A stretch of DNA of 64,000 nucleotides from a bacterium (lineage in GTDB: Bacteria > Planctomycetota > Planctomycetia > Pirellulales > Pirellulaceae), in assembly GCA_016124445.1 (NCBI GenBank), contig WGNR01000004.1, forward strand, positions 1 through 64,000. The letters are read 5' to 3'. The position numbers and the translations under genes are program-made. Shown piece by piece: positions 55,938-64,000 of the stretch. Within the stretch, counting starts at the first letter, position 1; each line of letters begins with the position of its first letter. The notes below the pieces were generated by a model. That model saw only the letters and a program-made list of their open reading frames with translations, was not told where the DNA came from and searched no databases.

Positions 55938-58235
55938 ATGCCGCAAAGTCCATCCAACTTTCCCGCTTGGGGCAAGCATGCCTGCCTGGCGTCGGGTGCC
56001 GTCTTGGGAGCCGCCGCCTCGAGCATGCTCAACTTCGGCGACGATGGAGTCACGCTGGGAACCGTGCTGGGAAACCTCCTGGGTGCAGGCACGACGATCG
56101 CATCCGGGGTCATGAGCGGAACGCTGGGCAATGTTCTGCACGAGCATCTCAACACGCGGCTGACCGATTCTCATGGGTTGCTGAGTAACCACCATTTGCA
56201 CCACCTGACGGCGGAAGCGGTCCAGCTCGTTTTGATCGATGGATCCAAGAACGAGGACAAACTTTCCCTTTACGACAAGGAGGAAGTCCGTAGGCTGGCC
56301 GCCGCCATTCCGAAAGCCTGGGAGGAGTTGAGCCAGATTGATGGGTTCGACCAGCAGCTTGCCAGCCTTTCGTCCGGCCAGTTGAAACACTGGTTCCATG
56401 CAGCCTCAGCGGAAAAGCCCGAAGCGCTCGACGCTGCTGCCTGGAAAATCATTTTGACGGCAATAAGTCGCAAGGAAGAATGCAAACTCGATGATCGAGC
56501 CCTCGACCGTCTGGCCCAGCGTTTGACCTGGCAACTTCCAGAAGCTGCCCGAGAACTTCTCAAGCAAGGAGGCCGTGCGTTCAACGGGCTGATCCTAAAC
56601 CTGCTGGGTGAAATTCACGGCACGATCTGCGAGGTGCTCCCGTTGCAGTTGGAACTTCTGGCCGGCTCGATCGAGAACCGGGAACAGCTTGGTGAACTGG
56701 TCGACGCACTTCGTCAGGTTACCGACAAGCTTTCCTCCCAGGCCAAAGGTCAAGCCGGTCAGCAAGCGCTGCTGGCCGAACTGCAGACGCAACAAGGGAA
56801 GTGGGAGGGGCTGCAAGAATCGATCGATCTCATTCGCCGAGAAAACAGTCGATCCCACGATGAAATCAAGGAGATGTTAGCGCTCATCCTCAGCAGAATC
56901 TCAACTCCGCGTCAGCCCGCCGCGGAAGAAGCCGACGGCACGTTTCGTCAGGCGGTCGACATCGGGGCAGTCGAAGGCCTGGTTGCCCGCTCGGGCGAAC
57001 GCAAGAAGCTGAAGGGTTGGCTGCTCAGTAAAAACCAGGCCAATGCCAAACAGGTGGTTTACGTCCATGGCATGCCGGGGGTCGGCAAGTCGTACCTGGT
57101 CGAGTGGTTCGTCGGCAAGGAATGGCACGGCAAATATGGCCCCAGTGCCAATCGCATTCGCTGCGTCCTCCGCAGCGGTTCCGAGGCCGCCCCGACGAGC
57201 GAGCAGGAACTTCTCAGCGATATTTGCGATCAGCTGAAACTTTCGCCCAGCAATCCCGAAATCTGGGCTCAGTTGAATGCGGTACTCGCTACGCCAGGCT
57301 ACCTGCTGCTGATCGAGAACGTCGACGACGAGCTAACGATGCGCTCGGTCGCAAGCGTTGTGCACCGCCTGAAGTCCGGGTCGATCTTGATCACCGGCCG
57401 GGTCGCCACCAGCGGCAGCGCGTCGGGCTGGAATGCTTTGCCACTTACTTCCTTTGACGTTGGCGATGGGCTGAAGCAGCTGAAAAAAGAACTGGGTAAA
57501 ACATACAAACAGTATTCAGAAGACGATTTGCGAACGCTGGTCGAAAGCCTGGGTGGGCTAGCCCTGGCCTTGCACCTGGCGGCGGGACATCTACAGGAAG
57601 GCAGTTCGCCTGAGCAGTTCCTGATGATGCTGCGCGGCAGCGAATTCGAATTAAGACCTGCCGACCTGGCCGATCCTCTCTTGACCCAAAATGCTGCCAA
57701 GGCGATTTTGGATGCCAGCTTTGAAATATCATGTAATGCGTTTCGGCAGCTTGCCGAAGACAAAGCATCAAGGTGGCTGCCAGCATTGCAATCGCTAGGC
57801 TACGCTCCTGAGTCAGGTGTTGGTATCAGCCTTGGTGCGGCAATTGCGGACTTAGAAGAATCAGAGTTTTTGAGCTTTTGTACACGGGCAATTTGCCTCT
57901 CGCTAATGGATCGAGTCTCAAAAGCAGAACGCCCTGATTTTGCAATTCGAATTCATTCGCTATTGGCTGAATGGCTGCGACGACGGTCCGACGACAAACC
58001 TCTTGAGCGACTGGAAGACTGGTTTAGGTCTAGACTAGAGAAAACTTCACCCGTCACGGATCAACTTAAATATGAACACGAAGCATTAACCCGAATGCTC
58101 AATCGCAAGCGACGATTTAACAGTTATGCGGCAACAACACTTGACCCTCAGCCGCTCTACACAACAAACCGACAGTTGCACAGTAAAATGGTCAGCATCG
58201 AGGCTGACCTAAGGAACAAAATCTACAACAACTAA
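55938..58235 (+). CDS. STAND (NB-ARC-like) NTPase
   Basis: 765 residues. The first 70 residues are hydrophobic and Gly-rich (GTVLGNLLGAGTTIASGVMS). Residues about 75-230 are helical, and 230-320 form a coiled coil. The NTPase begins near 345: Walker A GMPGVGKS (378-385), Walker B LLLIENVDD (456-464), the ILITGR segment (483-488) and GLALAL (540-545), which matches the GLPLAL motif of NB-ARC proteins; a winged-helix-like part follows to about 700. A GGGGGT site precedes the ATG. Such NTPases act as sensors that oligomerise on triggering. The expected repeat sensor is missing here but appears as the next gene. Candidate defence or signalling protein. Confidence 0.8.
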   Translation: MPQSPSNFPAWGKHACLASGAVLGAAASSMLNFGDDGVTLGTVLGNLLGAGTTIASGVMSGTLGNVLHEHLNTRLTDSHGLLSNHHLHHLTAEAVQLVLIDGSKNEDKLSLYDKEEVRRLAAAIPKAWEELSQIDGFDQQLASLSSGQLKHWFHAASAEKPEALDAAAWKIILTAISRKEECKLDDRALDRLAQRLTWQLPEAARELLKQGGRAFNGLILNLLGEIHGTICEVLPLQLELLAGSIENREQLGELVDALRQVTDKLSSQAKGQAGQQALLAELQTQQGKWEGLQESIDLIRRENSRSHDEIKEMLALILSRISTPRQPAAEEADGTFRQAVDIGAVEGLVARSGERKKLKGWLLSKNQANAKQVVYVHGMPGVGKSYLVEWFVGKEWHGKYGPSANRIRCVLRSGSEAAPTSEQELLSDICDQLKLSPSNPEIWAQLNAVLATPGYLLLIENVDDELTMRSVASVVHRLKSGSILITGRVATSGSASGWNALPLTSFDVGDGLKQLKKELGKTYKQYSEDDLRTLVESLGGLALALHLAAGHLQEGSSPEQFLMMLRGSEFELRPADLADPLLTQNAAKAILDASFEISCNAFRQLAEDKASRWLPALQSLGYAPESGVGISLGAAIADLEESEFLSFCTRAICLSLMDRVSKAERPDFAIRIHSLLAEWLRRRSDDKPLERLEDWFRSRLEKTSPVTDQLKYEHEALTRMLNRKRRFNSYAATTLDPQPLYTTNRQLHSKMVSIEADLRNKIYNN

Positions 58236-58317
58236 ACACAAATACCGTCTGATTTCATCATACGATGGCATATTCAGGATCCTCAAAACAGCTGTAGTCC
58301 CGAACGATACATGTTCA

Positions 58318-59724
58318 ATGCAAGACATTACAGAAATAAACCGAATTACTGAACTTTTCGCTAGCGGATCAACCCAAAGAGCGAAAGATTTACTGACAGA
58401 CGTAGCTATCCCGAAACGACTGACCTCGAATGGTAGTGCTGAATTGGTAAGTCTTCGGGACGAACTTTTGGAAAGGTTGATTGAATACCATTGCGATAAC
58501 GAACTAATCGATATATTGAAAAACCATTTTTATCCAGCATTCAAATTGAAGGGCGACGAAGAACAAGCGGCTATAACCCTTGGAGAACTCGCCGACGTCA
58601 TGACCGCCCGAGGAGAATTCGACGAGGCACTCAAAATTCGACGAGAAGAACAGCTACCGGTCTACGAGAGACTGGGGGACGTGCACCAAAAAGCGGTCAC
58701 ACTCGGAAAAATCGCCGACGTCATGATGGCCCGCGGAGAACTCGACGAGGCACTTAGAATCAGAAGAGAAGAAGAGCTACCAGTCTTCGAGCGATTGGGA
58801 GACGTACGCTCAAAGGCCGTTACACTCGGCAAGATTGCCGACGCCATGATGATGCGTGGAGAACTCGACGAGGCACTTAGAATCAGAAGAGAAGAAGAGC
58901 TACCAGTCTTCGAGCGATTGGGAGATGTACGCTCAAAGGCCGTTACACTCGGCAAGATTGCCGACGCCATGATGATGCGTGGGGAACTCGACGAGGCGCT
59001 TAGAATTCGACGACAAGATGAGCTACCAGTCTTCGAGCAATTGGGAGACGTACGCTCCAAGGCGGTTACACTCGGCAAGATCGCCGACGCCATGATGATG
59101 CGCGGAGACCTCAACGAGGCACTTAGGATTCGACGACAAGAGCAGCTTCCAGACTTTGAGCGGCTAGGCGATGCTCGAGAAAGAGCGGTAACGTTAGGAC
59201 AAATTGCCGACATCTTAATGAGGCAGGGAGAACTCGAAAATGCTCTCAGAATTCGACTAGAAGAAGAATTACCAATCTACACTCAGTTGGGGGACGCGCG
59301 TTCCAAAGCAGTCACCCTCGGAAACATCGCCGATGTCATGATGGCACGTGGGCAACTCGCAGAGGCGTTGGCCGTTTATCGAAACGAGGTTTTGCCAGCA
59401 TTCGAGCGACTGGGCGACGTGCGATCCAGAGCGGTCACCTTCGGACAAATCGCCGATATCATGATGAGACATGGAGAACTCGACGAGGCGATCAGAATTC
59501 AACGGGAAGAAGAGCTACCGGTCTATAAACAGCTTGGGGACATGCGTTCCTTGCTGATTTGTCATGCCAACATGGCAATGATTCTCCTTCAGCGAAATGC
59601 CGAAGGAGATCGCGAAGAAGCCCAAGCGTTGCTCAACCTTGCCCTAGACGCGGCGGAAAAGATGCGGATACCAGAAGCGGATCAGATCCGTCGCTTCATG
59701 CAGAAGCACTTTGACCTTGGTTGA
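58318..59724 (+). CDS. TPR-like repeat protein with near-identical 41-residue units
   Basis: 468 residues. After 83 residues of unrelated start come eight units of 41 residues (58567-59550), with the pattern KAVTLGKIADAMMMRGELDE then ALRIRREEELPVFERLGDVR. Units 2-4 are almost the same even at the DNA level. The repeat length and pattern match kinesin-light-chain-type TPRs. The protein ends with a helical cap. It begins 82 bases after the STAND gene in the same direction and probably serves as its ligand-recognising partner, since TPR arrays form the C-terminal sensor in many NLR-like proteins. Confidence 0.85.
   Translation: MQDITEINRITELFASGSTQRAKDLLTDVAIPKRLTSNGSAELVSLRDELLERLIEYHCDNELIDILKNHFYPAFKLKGDEEQAAITLGELADVMTARGEFDEALKIRREEQLPVYERLGDVHQKAVTLGKIADVMMARGELDEALRIRREEELPVFERLGDVRSKAVTLGKIADAMMMRGELDEALRIRREEELPVFERLGDVRSKAVTLGKIADAMMMRGELDEALRIRRQDELPVFEQLGDVRSKAVTLGKIADAMMMRGDLNEALRIRRQEQLPDFERLGDARERAVTLGQIADILMRQGELENALRIRLEEELPIYTQLGDARSKAVTLGNIADVMMARGQLAEALAVYRNEVLPAFERLGDVRSRAVTFGQIADIMMRHGELDEAIRIQREEELPVYKQLGDMRSLLICHANMAMILLQRNAEGDREEAQALLNLALDAAEKMRIPEADQIRRFMQKHFDLG
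58567..59550 (+). repeat. Eight tandem 123-bp coding repeats
   Basis: Unit starts are at 58567, 58690, 58813, 58936, 59059, 59182, 59305 and 59428. The stretches around 58750-58860 and 58873-58983 differ only at single positions, so at least one duplication is recent. The repeat number could vary between strains. Confidence 0.9.
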
Positions 59725-59758
59725 ACCACAAATCGCTAGAGCAATCGCCACAAAAGAG

Positions 59759-59791
59759 ATTCCTGCCGACTCACAATCCGTCGGCAGGAAT
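59759..59791. terminator. Perfect 12-bp hairpin between convergent genes
   Basis: Positions 59759-59770 pair with 59780-59791 around a nine-base loop. On the minus strand it is followed by CTCTTTTG. It lies between the 3' ends of the TPR gene and the propeller gene, and could serve both. Confidence 0.65.
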
Positions 59792-59808
59792 GGTTCAAAC
59801 GAATCGCC

Positions 59809-60882
59809 CTACGGCAAAGCGACCGTCTTCAGCACGGTGGGCTGGCCTTCGGCCTGGGTGATGATCACGGCGGTGGTGTCGTTCAGTTTGTCGAGTTGAA
59901 CAACGCCCTTCCAGCCTTCGATCGTTTCGTAATGCTGGCCGGCGACGCCGCCTCCGCGGACTGGCTCGGTCAGGCCGTCTTCGCGTTCGATGTCGTCGGT
60001 GCTGACCTTCATCACGCCGCGGGCACTGTTGGCCATTAGCAGATACTGCTTGCCATCCGCTTCGTACACGATCATGTCGAGCGGCTTGTTGTGGTTGCCC
60101 AGTTCGGCGACGGTGGTGCCGCGGTAGGCTTTGTCTTTGGCGGCTGGCTTGCTGACGGCCGACAAGGGGAACTTGACCAGCGGCGTGCAGGTGAAGCCTG
60201 CCAACAGGTGCGGCTGACCATTGATGGTGAACGGCACGAACGTCCGGATCGGGGCGTCGTCTTCCAACCGGCCATGGGCGGCGTGGTAGATTTCGATCGG
60301 CATGGCGTTGCCTTGTTCCAGGAACGGATACGAGATCGAATGGACCGTCGAAGCGGCATCGCCCACCGTACGGCCGGTGACGATTACCTGGCTGTCGACA
60401 TAGGCCAGGTCGGTGATCGATTCGTCGCGAGGATTCCCGCGGCGGCGACCTTCGCCGACGACCTTGTCTTCGGGAGCGTTGGCCAACTTGGCGGCCGCGT
60501 GCGAAACCTTATCCAGCGGCAGATCGACCAGCTTGTCCCCTTCGACCTGCATCAGCTTGCCGTGACCGTTCTGATTGGCCGAAACGTAGATGTTGCCGGT
60601 TGCCGGGTTCACGACCAAGTCGGCGACTTGCACGTCTTCAGGAATGACCAGGCTCAAATCTTTAGGAGTCTTGGCCGAAGTTCCGCTTACCTTGATCGCG
60701 TAGACGGTTGCCGCCTTGGGATCGCCGACGATCAGAACATTGTCCGGGGCAAACGCCAACGGACCGGCCGATTTCAATTGAACCTCGCCGACCTCGAAGC
60801 CGGGCAGATCAATCGCGTAAACAGCGCTGGCACAAAGCATCAGTACGACACTAGCAGCAGCCACCAATGACGAACGTCGCAT
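59809..60882 (-). CDS. Secreted beta-propeller-like protein
   Basis: 357 residues. The signal peptide ends at ASAVYA. The rest shows regular beta units (PLAFAPDNVLIVGDPKAATV, VADLVVNPATGNIYVSANQN, ITDLAYVDSQVIVTGRT), typical of a seven-bladed propeller. No catalytic motif is visible. The ATG at 60882 is fixed by the signal peptide; the frame is open to 60990. Periplasmic or surface location inferred. Confidence 0.8.
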   Translation of the reverse strand: MRRSSLVAAASVVLMLCASAVYAIDLPGFEVGEVQLKSAGPLAFAPDNVLIVGDPKAATVYAIKVSGTSAKTPKDLSLVIPEDVQVADLVVNPATGNIYVSANQNGHGKLMQVEGDKLVDLPLDKVSHAAAKLANAPEDKVVGEGRRRGNPRDESITDLAYVDSQVIVTGRTVGDAASTVHSISYPFLEQGNAMPIEIYHAAHGRLEDDAPIRTFVPFTINGQPHLLAGFTCTPLVKFPLSAVSKPAAKDKAYRGTTVAELGNHNKPLDMIVYEADGKQYLLMANSARGVMKVSTDDIEREDGLTEPVRGGGVAGQHYETIEGWKGVVQLDKLNDTTAVIITQAEGQPTVLKTVALP

Positions 60883-61001
60883 GAGTGTCTCCTTGTTGGG
60901 GGAAAAGTGTGGAGGATACCGAAAGTTCCAGAATCCGCGCACCTGATAGTTGAACCGCTGGCCCCAGGAGATGCAAGGAGATTTACCCACAGTCGAGGTG
61001 G

Positions 61002-61301
61002 TTAATCCTCTTCCCCACCACTGGAGAACGTCCCGATCAACTCTCCCTGGGTGACAGTGAACGAAAGGTTGGCCTCGTCCATGCTGGCGGCGGGCACCAA
61101 TTGCACATCAATCAGTTCCAGCAATTGGCGAATGCCCGTTTCATCGGTGACTTTGGATTGAACCAGGAACAGGTTCCCTGCCACGGTGCTGTCGGCCAGG
61201 AAATGCAGATCGAGCATGCCCAGCTCTTCGTTCTTGTCGTCTTGCAACAGGAAGCGTTCGGAACTGGAGGTGCGGAAGATGCGAATGAAGGTGGCGTTCA
61301 T
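61002..61301 (-). CDS. Small hypothetical protein, 99 residues
   Basis: A soluble protein with a mixed beta pattern (LGMLDLHFLADSTVAGNLFL, then DETGIRQLLELIDVQLVPAA) and an acidic end. I do not recognise the family. It starts 13 bases after the stop of the DUF4236 gene, in the same direction, so the two are probably co-transcribed. Confidence 0.7.
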   Translation of the reverse strand: MNATFIRIFRTSSSERFLLQDDKNEELGMLDLHFLADSTVAGNLFLVQSKVTDETGIRQLLELIDVQLVPAASMDEANLSFTVTQGELIGTFSSGGEED

Positions 61302-61314
61302 CGAGGGTTGCCTT

Positions 61315-61605
61315 TTACCAGAACGATTCTTTCTTGGTCAATTTGCGGGATGACTTCTTGGATTTCGGCTTCGACTCTTCTTCCTCGTCGCCCCCGAAAA
61401 AACTGTTCCACAGTCCCGAGAGCGACTTGGTCGACTTGTAGTAGCGAGCCCCGGTACCTGGCACGCCGGCCGAGACATATTTGCGTCCGTTGGAACTCAT
61501 GCCGGCTCGAAGCCCGCGCATCCCGAATGAGAACCCAACGCCTGACTTGCTGACGTTTACCCGCAGGGGACCAAAGTTGAACGACTTGCGAAAGGAAAAG
61601 CCCAT
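61315..61605 (-). CDS. DUF4236-like protein
   Basis: 96 residues. The N-terminus MGFSFRKSFNFGPLRVNVSK and the following SGVGFSFGMRGLRAG match DUF4236 (which has RKSFKIGPGLRLNLSKSGIS-like starts). The second half is a Lys- and Ser-rich basic tail (SKPKSKKSSRKLTKKES). DUF4236 has no known function. Confidence 0.85.
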   Translation of the reverse strand: MGFSFRKSFNFGPLRVNVSKSGVGFSFGMRGLRAGMSSNGRKYVSAGVPGTGARYYKSTKSLSGLWNSFFGGDEEEESKPKSKKSSRKLTKKESFW

Positions 61606-61807
61606 GGAATGTTCCCCACGTCGCGACGGGATTGGCCGAAAGGTGCTTGTCGTGTCAGCATAGCCCGGAAGTCGCCGGCCCTCAACGATTGCCCTGGGGA
61701 ATTAACTCGGTCAGGTTGTTTTTTGGCGCCGCGAGAGGCGCTATAATCGGGGCATCTCCCCAACGCCTTCCCGATACGCTTCCCTTCCTGCTTAAGGATA
61801 TCAGTCG

Positions 61808-63079
61808 ATGCCGCGACACTATGGATCTCTGCTGGGTTTGCTCACTTTGTTGGTCGCTACGACAATCCTACATGCCGCAGACTGGCCTCGTTTCCGCGGC
61901 CCTTCCGCAGCCGGCCTGGCTCAAAACGAGTCGGTTCCGCTGGAGTGGGACGACGAAAAGAACGTCCTCTGGAAGACCGACATGCCGGGTCCGGGTGCTT
62001 CGAGCCCGGTCGTCTTCGGCGATCGCATCTACGTGACCTGTTGGTCCGGTTACGGCCTGAGCGAAGACGAACCAGGCGACATCGCGAATCTGAAACGGCA
62101 CCTGGTTTGTGTTGATCGGAAAGATGGATCGATCGTCTGGGATAAATCGCTTCCCGCCAATACCGAACATGAAAGCACCTTCAGCGGGTTCGTGGCGCTG
62201 CATGGCTATGCGTCGAGCACCCCGGCGGTCGACAAAAGCGGAATCTACGTTTACTACGGAACGACCGGTGCCGCCGCCTATGATTTCGACGGAACCCACC
62301 GCTGGACGGTCAATCTGGGTGACAAAACACACATGTTCGGCACTGCCAACTCGCCGGTTGTCTACCAAGACCTGGTGATCCTCAATGCGGGCGTCGAAGG
62401 TAACGCCGTAGTTGCCCTCAACAAGAAGAGCGGCGAAGAAGTCTGGCGGCACGAAGGGATCAAAAGCTCGTGGAACACGCCGGTCGTGGTCAAAGCCAAC
62501 GGCCGCGACGAATTGGTCTACAACGAAAAGAACGCGGTCCGAGCACTCGATCCGGCAACCGGAAACGAACTTTGGCATTCCAAAGGAATCGACGACTATA
62601 TCTGCCCCAGCGTCATCCCGATGGGCGATATGGTCATCGCCACCGGTGCCCGAAAGAACACTACCGTCGCCATCAAGACCGGCGGCGAAGGAGACGTTAC
62701 CGAAACGAACCTGGTCTGGGAGATCGAAAAAGGCTCGAACGTTTCGTCGCCGACCTACCACGACGGCTACTTATACTGGGCCAGTGAAAGTAAAGGGGTC
62801 GCCTATTGTGCCGATGCCAAGACGGGCGAACTGATCTACCAGGAACGAATCGAACCACGACCTGGTCGAATCTATGCCTCGCCGGTATTGGCCGGGGGGA
62901 ATCTTTATTACGTCTCGCGTGAAAACGGAACCTACGTGATCCCCGCCAAGCCTGAGTTCGAGATCCTTGCCATCAACAAGTTCGAGAAAGACGACTCGGT
63001 CTGCAACGCCAGCCCGGCGATCGTGGACAATCGGATCTATTTCCGCAGCAACCAGGCGCTCTACTGCATCGGAAAATAG
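61808..63079 (+). CDS. Secreted PQQ-type beta-propeller protein
   Basis: 423 residues with a signal peptide ending at TILHAA, then DWPRFRGPSAAGLA, the usual start of planctomycete outer-membrane-assembly (PQQ-like) propellers. Repeated units have the tryptophan-docking pattern, such as RKDGSIVWDKSL, KKSGEEVWRHEGI and PATGNELWHSKGI. No PQQ-dehydrogenase active site is visible, so it is a scaffold or binding protein rather than an enzyme. Confidence 0.88.
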   Translation: MPRHYGSLLGLLTLLVATTILHAADWPRFRGPSAAGLAQNESVPLEWDDEKNVLWKTDMPGPGASSPVVFGDRIYVTCWSGYGLSEDEPGDIANLKRHLVCVDRKDGSIVWDKSLPANTEHESTFSGFVALHGYASSTPAVDKSGIYVYYGTTGAAAYDFDGTHRWTVNLGDKTHMFGTANSPVVYQDLVILNAGVEGNAVVALNKKSGEEVWRHEGIKSSWNTPVVVKANGRDELVYNEKNAVRALDPATGNELWHSKGIDDYICPSVIPMGDMVIATGARKNTTVAIKTGGEGDVTETNLVWEIEKGSNVSSPTYHDGYLYWASESKGVAYCADAKTGELIYQERIEPRPGRIYASPVLAGGNLYYVSRENGTYVIPAKPEFEILAINKFEKDDSVCNASPAIVDNRIYFRSNQALYCIGK

Positions 63080-63260
63080 GCGTCGATCACCCCCCATTCG
63101 CGCGGAATCGTTCCCAGGGGTGAAATCAGCGCCCCATCCAGTTAAAAGCAGTAGGTTTACCATCAAGGGCTAACCTGCTAACTTGGGTGGTCTAAGTTGG
63201 CGTTGGAAGCCAATTTGTAAGCTTATCCCACTATCAATCCCAAGCTGCCAGGAAACCCTC

Positions 63261-64000
63261 ATGGCTTACGAAGTTACCCTGATTACTGGTGATGGTACCG
63301 GTCCCGAATTGGCGGAAGCTGCTCGCAAATGCGTTGATGCAACCGGAGTCGAAATCAACTGGGACGTCCAGGAAGCCGGTATCGACGTGATGGAGCGTAC
63401 CGGAACGCCGATTCCCGATTCGACGATCGATAGCGTCCGTCGAACCCGCTGTGCCTTGAAGGCCCCGATCACCACCCCGGTGGGTACTGGTTTCCGCAGC
63501 ATCAACGTCTACCTGCGACAGGAACTGGGACTGTATGCCTGTGTTCGTCCCTGCAAGTACTACCCCGGTGTCCGCAGTTACTTCAGCGAAGTGGGTGTCG
63601 ACATCGTGATCGTTCGCGAGAACACCGAAGACCTCTACGCGGGTGTCGAGTTCGAGAAGGGTACCGAAGCGTGCGAAAAGCTGATCGAATTCATCAACAG
63701 CCTGCCGTCGGATCGCAAGATCAAGACCAAGGCTGACGAAACCGGCGTCAGCATCAAGCCGATCAGCGTCACCGGCACCGAACGCATCGTCCGCTGTGCG
63801 TTTGACTACGCCCAGAAGAATGGCCGCAAGAAGGTGACCGCCGTCCACAAGGCCAACATCATGAAGTACTCGGACGGGTTATACCTGGCCGTCGCAACCG
63901 AAGTGGCCAAGGACTACCCCGACATCGAGTTCGAAGAACGCATTGTCGACAACATGTGCATGCAGTTGGTCCAGAAGCCAGAACTGTACGACGTGATCGT
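63261..64000 (+). CDS. Isocitrate/isopropylmalate dehydrogenase family protein, cut by the window edge
   Basis: The first 246 residues are present and the frame is open at the right edge. The start [20 protein letters not shown] is the family N-terminus; [20 protein letters not shown] contains the substrate serine and arginines, and [20 protein letters not shown] follows. The ENTEDLYAG form and the SxNxxLR site favour isocitrate dehydrogenase (NAD- or NADP-type) over LeuB. An AGGA site lies before the ATG. Confidence 0.88.
   Translation, partial: MAYEVTLITGDGTGPELAEAARKCVDATGVEINWDVQEAGIDVMERTGTPIPDSTIDSVRRTRCALKAPITTPVGTGFRSINVYLRQELGLYACVRPCKYYPGVRSYFSEVGVDIVIVRENTEDLYAGVEFEKGTEACEKLIEFINSLPSDRKIKTKADETGVSIKPISVTGTERIVRCAFDYAQKNGRKKVTAVHKANIMKYSDGLYLAVATEVAKDYPDIEFEERIVDNMCMQLVQKPELYDVI

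Noticed and set aside
58567..59550. Regular repeats that could suggest a CRISPR array
   Set aside because: Units are 123 bp, contiguous without spacers and in one open frame, so they encode TPR-like units.

Overview
The window looks like a stretch of chromosome from a planctomycete of the Pirellulales (Blastopirellula/Bremerella/Rhodopirellula-like). This is inferred from gene content: a DUF1552/DUF1592 secreted pair, proteins starting with an NPYQSP motif, a ThiD2-ThiE fusion, many secreted or lipid-anchored proteins with coiled-coil, HEAT or leucine-rich repeats, and an envelope with Mla and LptF/G-type genes. Base composition is moderately GC-rich. I saw no tRNA, rRNA, insertion sequence, integrase or CRISPR array.

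Layout. 1-14.2 kb: an intergenic repeat, a secreted FAD oxidoreductase, a DUF3311-like small protein with a sodium:solute symporter that carries a very large hydrophilic insert, proB, purF, trmB, a rhomboid protease, a FabZ-like dehydratase, a 32-residue very basic protein, an RND/MMPL exporter and a STAS protein. 14.2-27.5 kb: MFS transporter and trpD, nucleoside hydrolase, HtrA-like protease, DksA-type zinc-finger protein, an FHA/coiled-coil/membrane protein, the DUF1552-DUF1592 pair, and queE/queF facing away from each other. 27.5-41 kb: HEAT-repeat lipoprotein, TIM-barrel sugar isomerase, zinc-ribbon protein, LptF/G permease, PP2C phosphatase, PEGA lipoprotein, an mlaE-mlaF-mlaD lipid-transport operon, a response regulator fused to an anti-sigma-type ATPase, and a translationally coupled thiE-GNAT-SMI1 set. 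41-46.7 kb: TPR membrane protein, clpC, leucine-rich-repeat lipoprotein, NPYQSP membrane protein.

46.7-51.0 kb is the most unusual part: six consecutive paralogous secreted proteins on the minus strand. They alternate between two subtypes (I-II-I-II-I-II in transcription order), which points to a two-gene unit amplified to three copies. Two NPYQSP membrane paralogues in direct orientation bracket this array and a small arsR/SRPBCC/DoxX operon.

53.3-64 kb: SUFU-domain protein, Cys-rich OprB-like porin, a STAND (NB-ARC-like) NTPase followed by a protein with eight 41-residue TPR-like repeats (a candidate NLR-like sensing or defence module), a secreted propeller protein, two small conserved proteins, a PQQ-type propeller protein, and an isocitrate dehydrogenase cut by the window edge.

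A palindromic repeat of about 100 bp occurs three times (129-225, 8068-8166, 17711-17808). The last two copies lie between convergent genes; the first lies downstream of a plus-strand terminator and next to the 3' end of a minus-strand gene. Family names are assigned by reading the translated sequences, not by database search.
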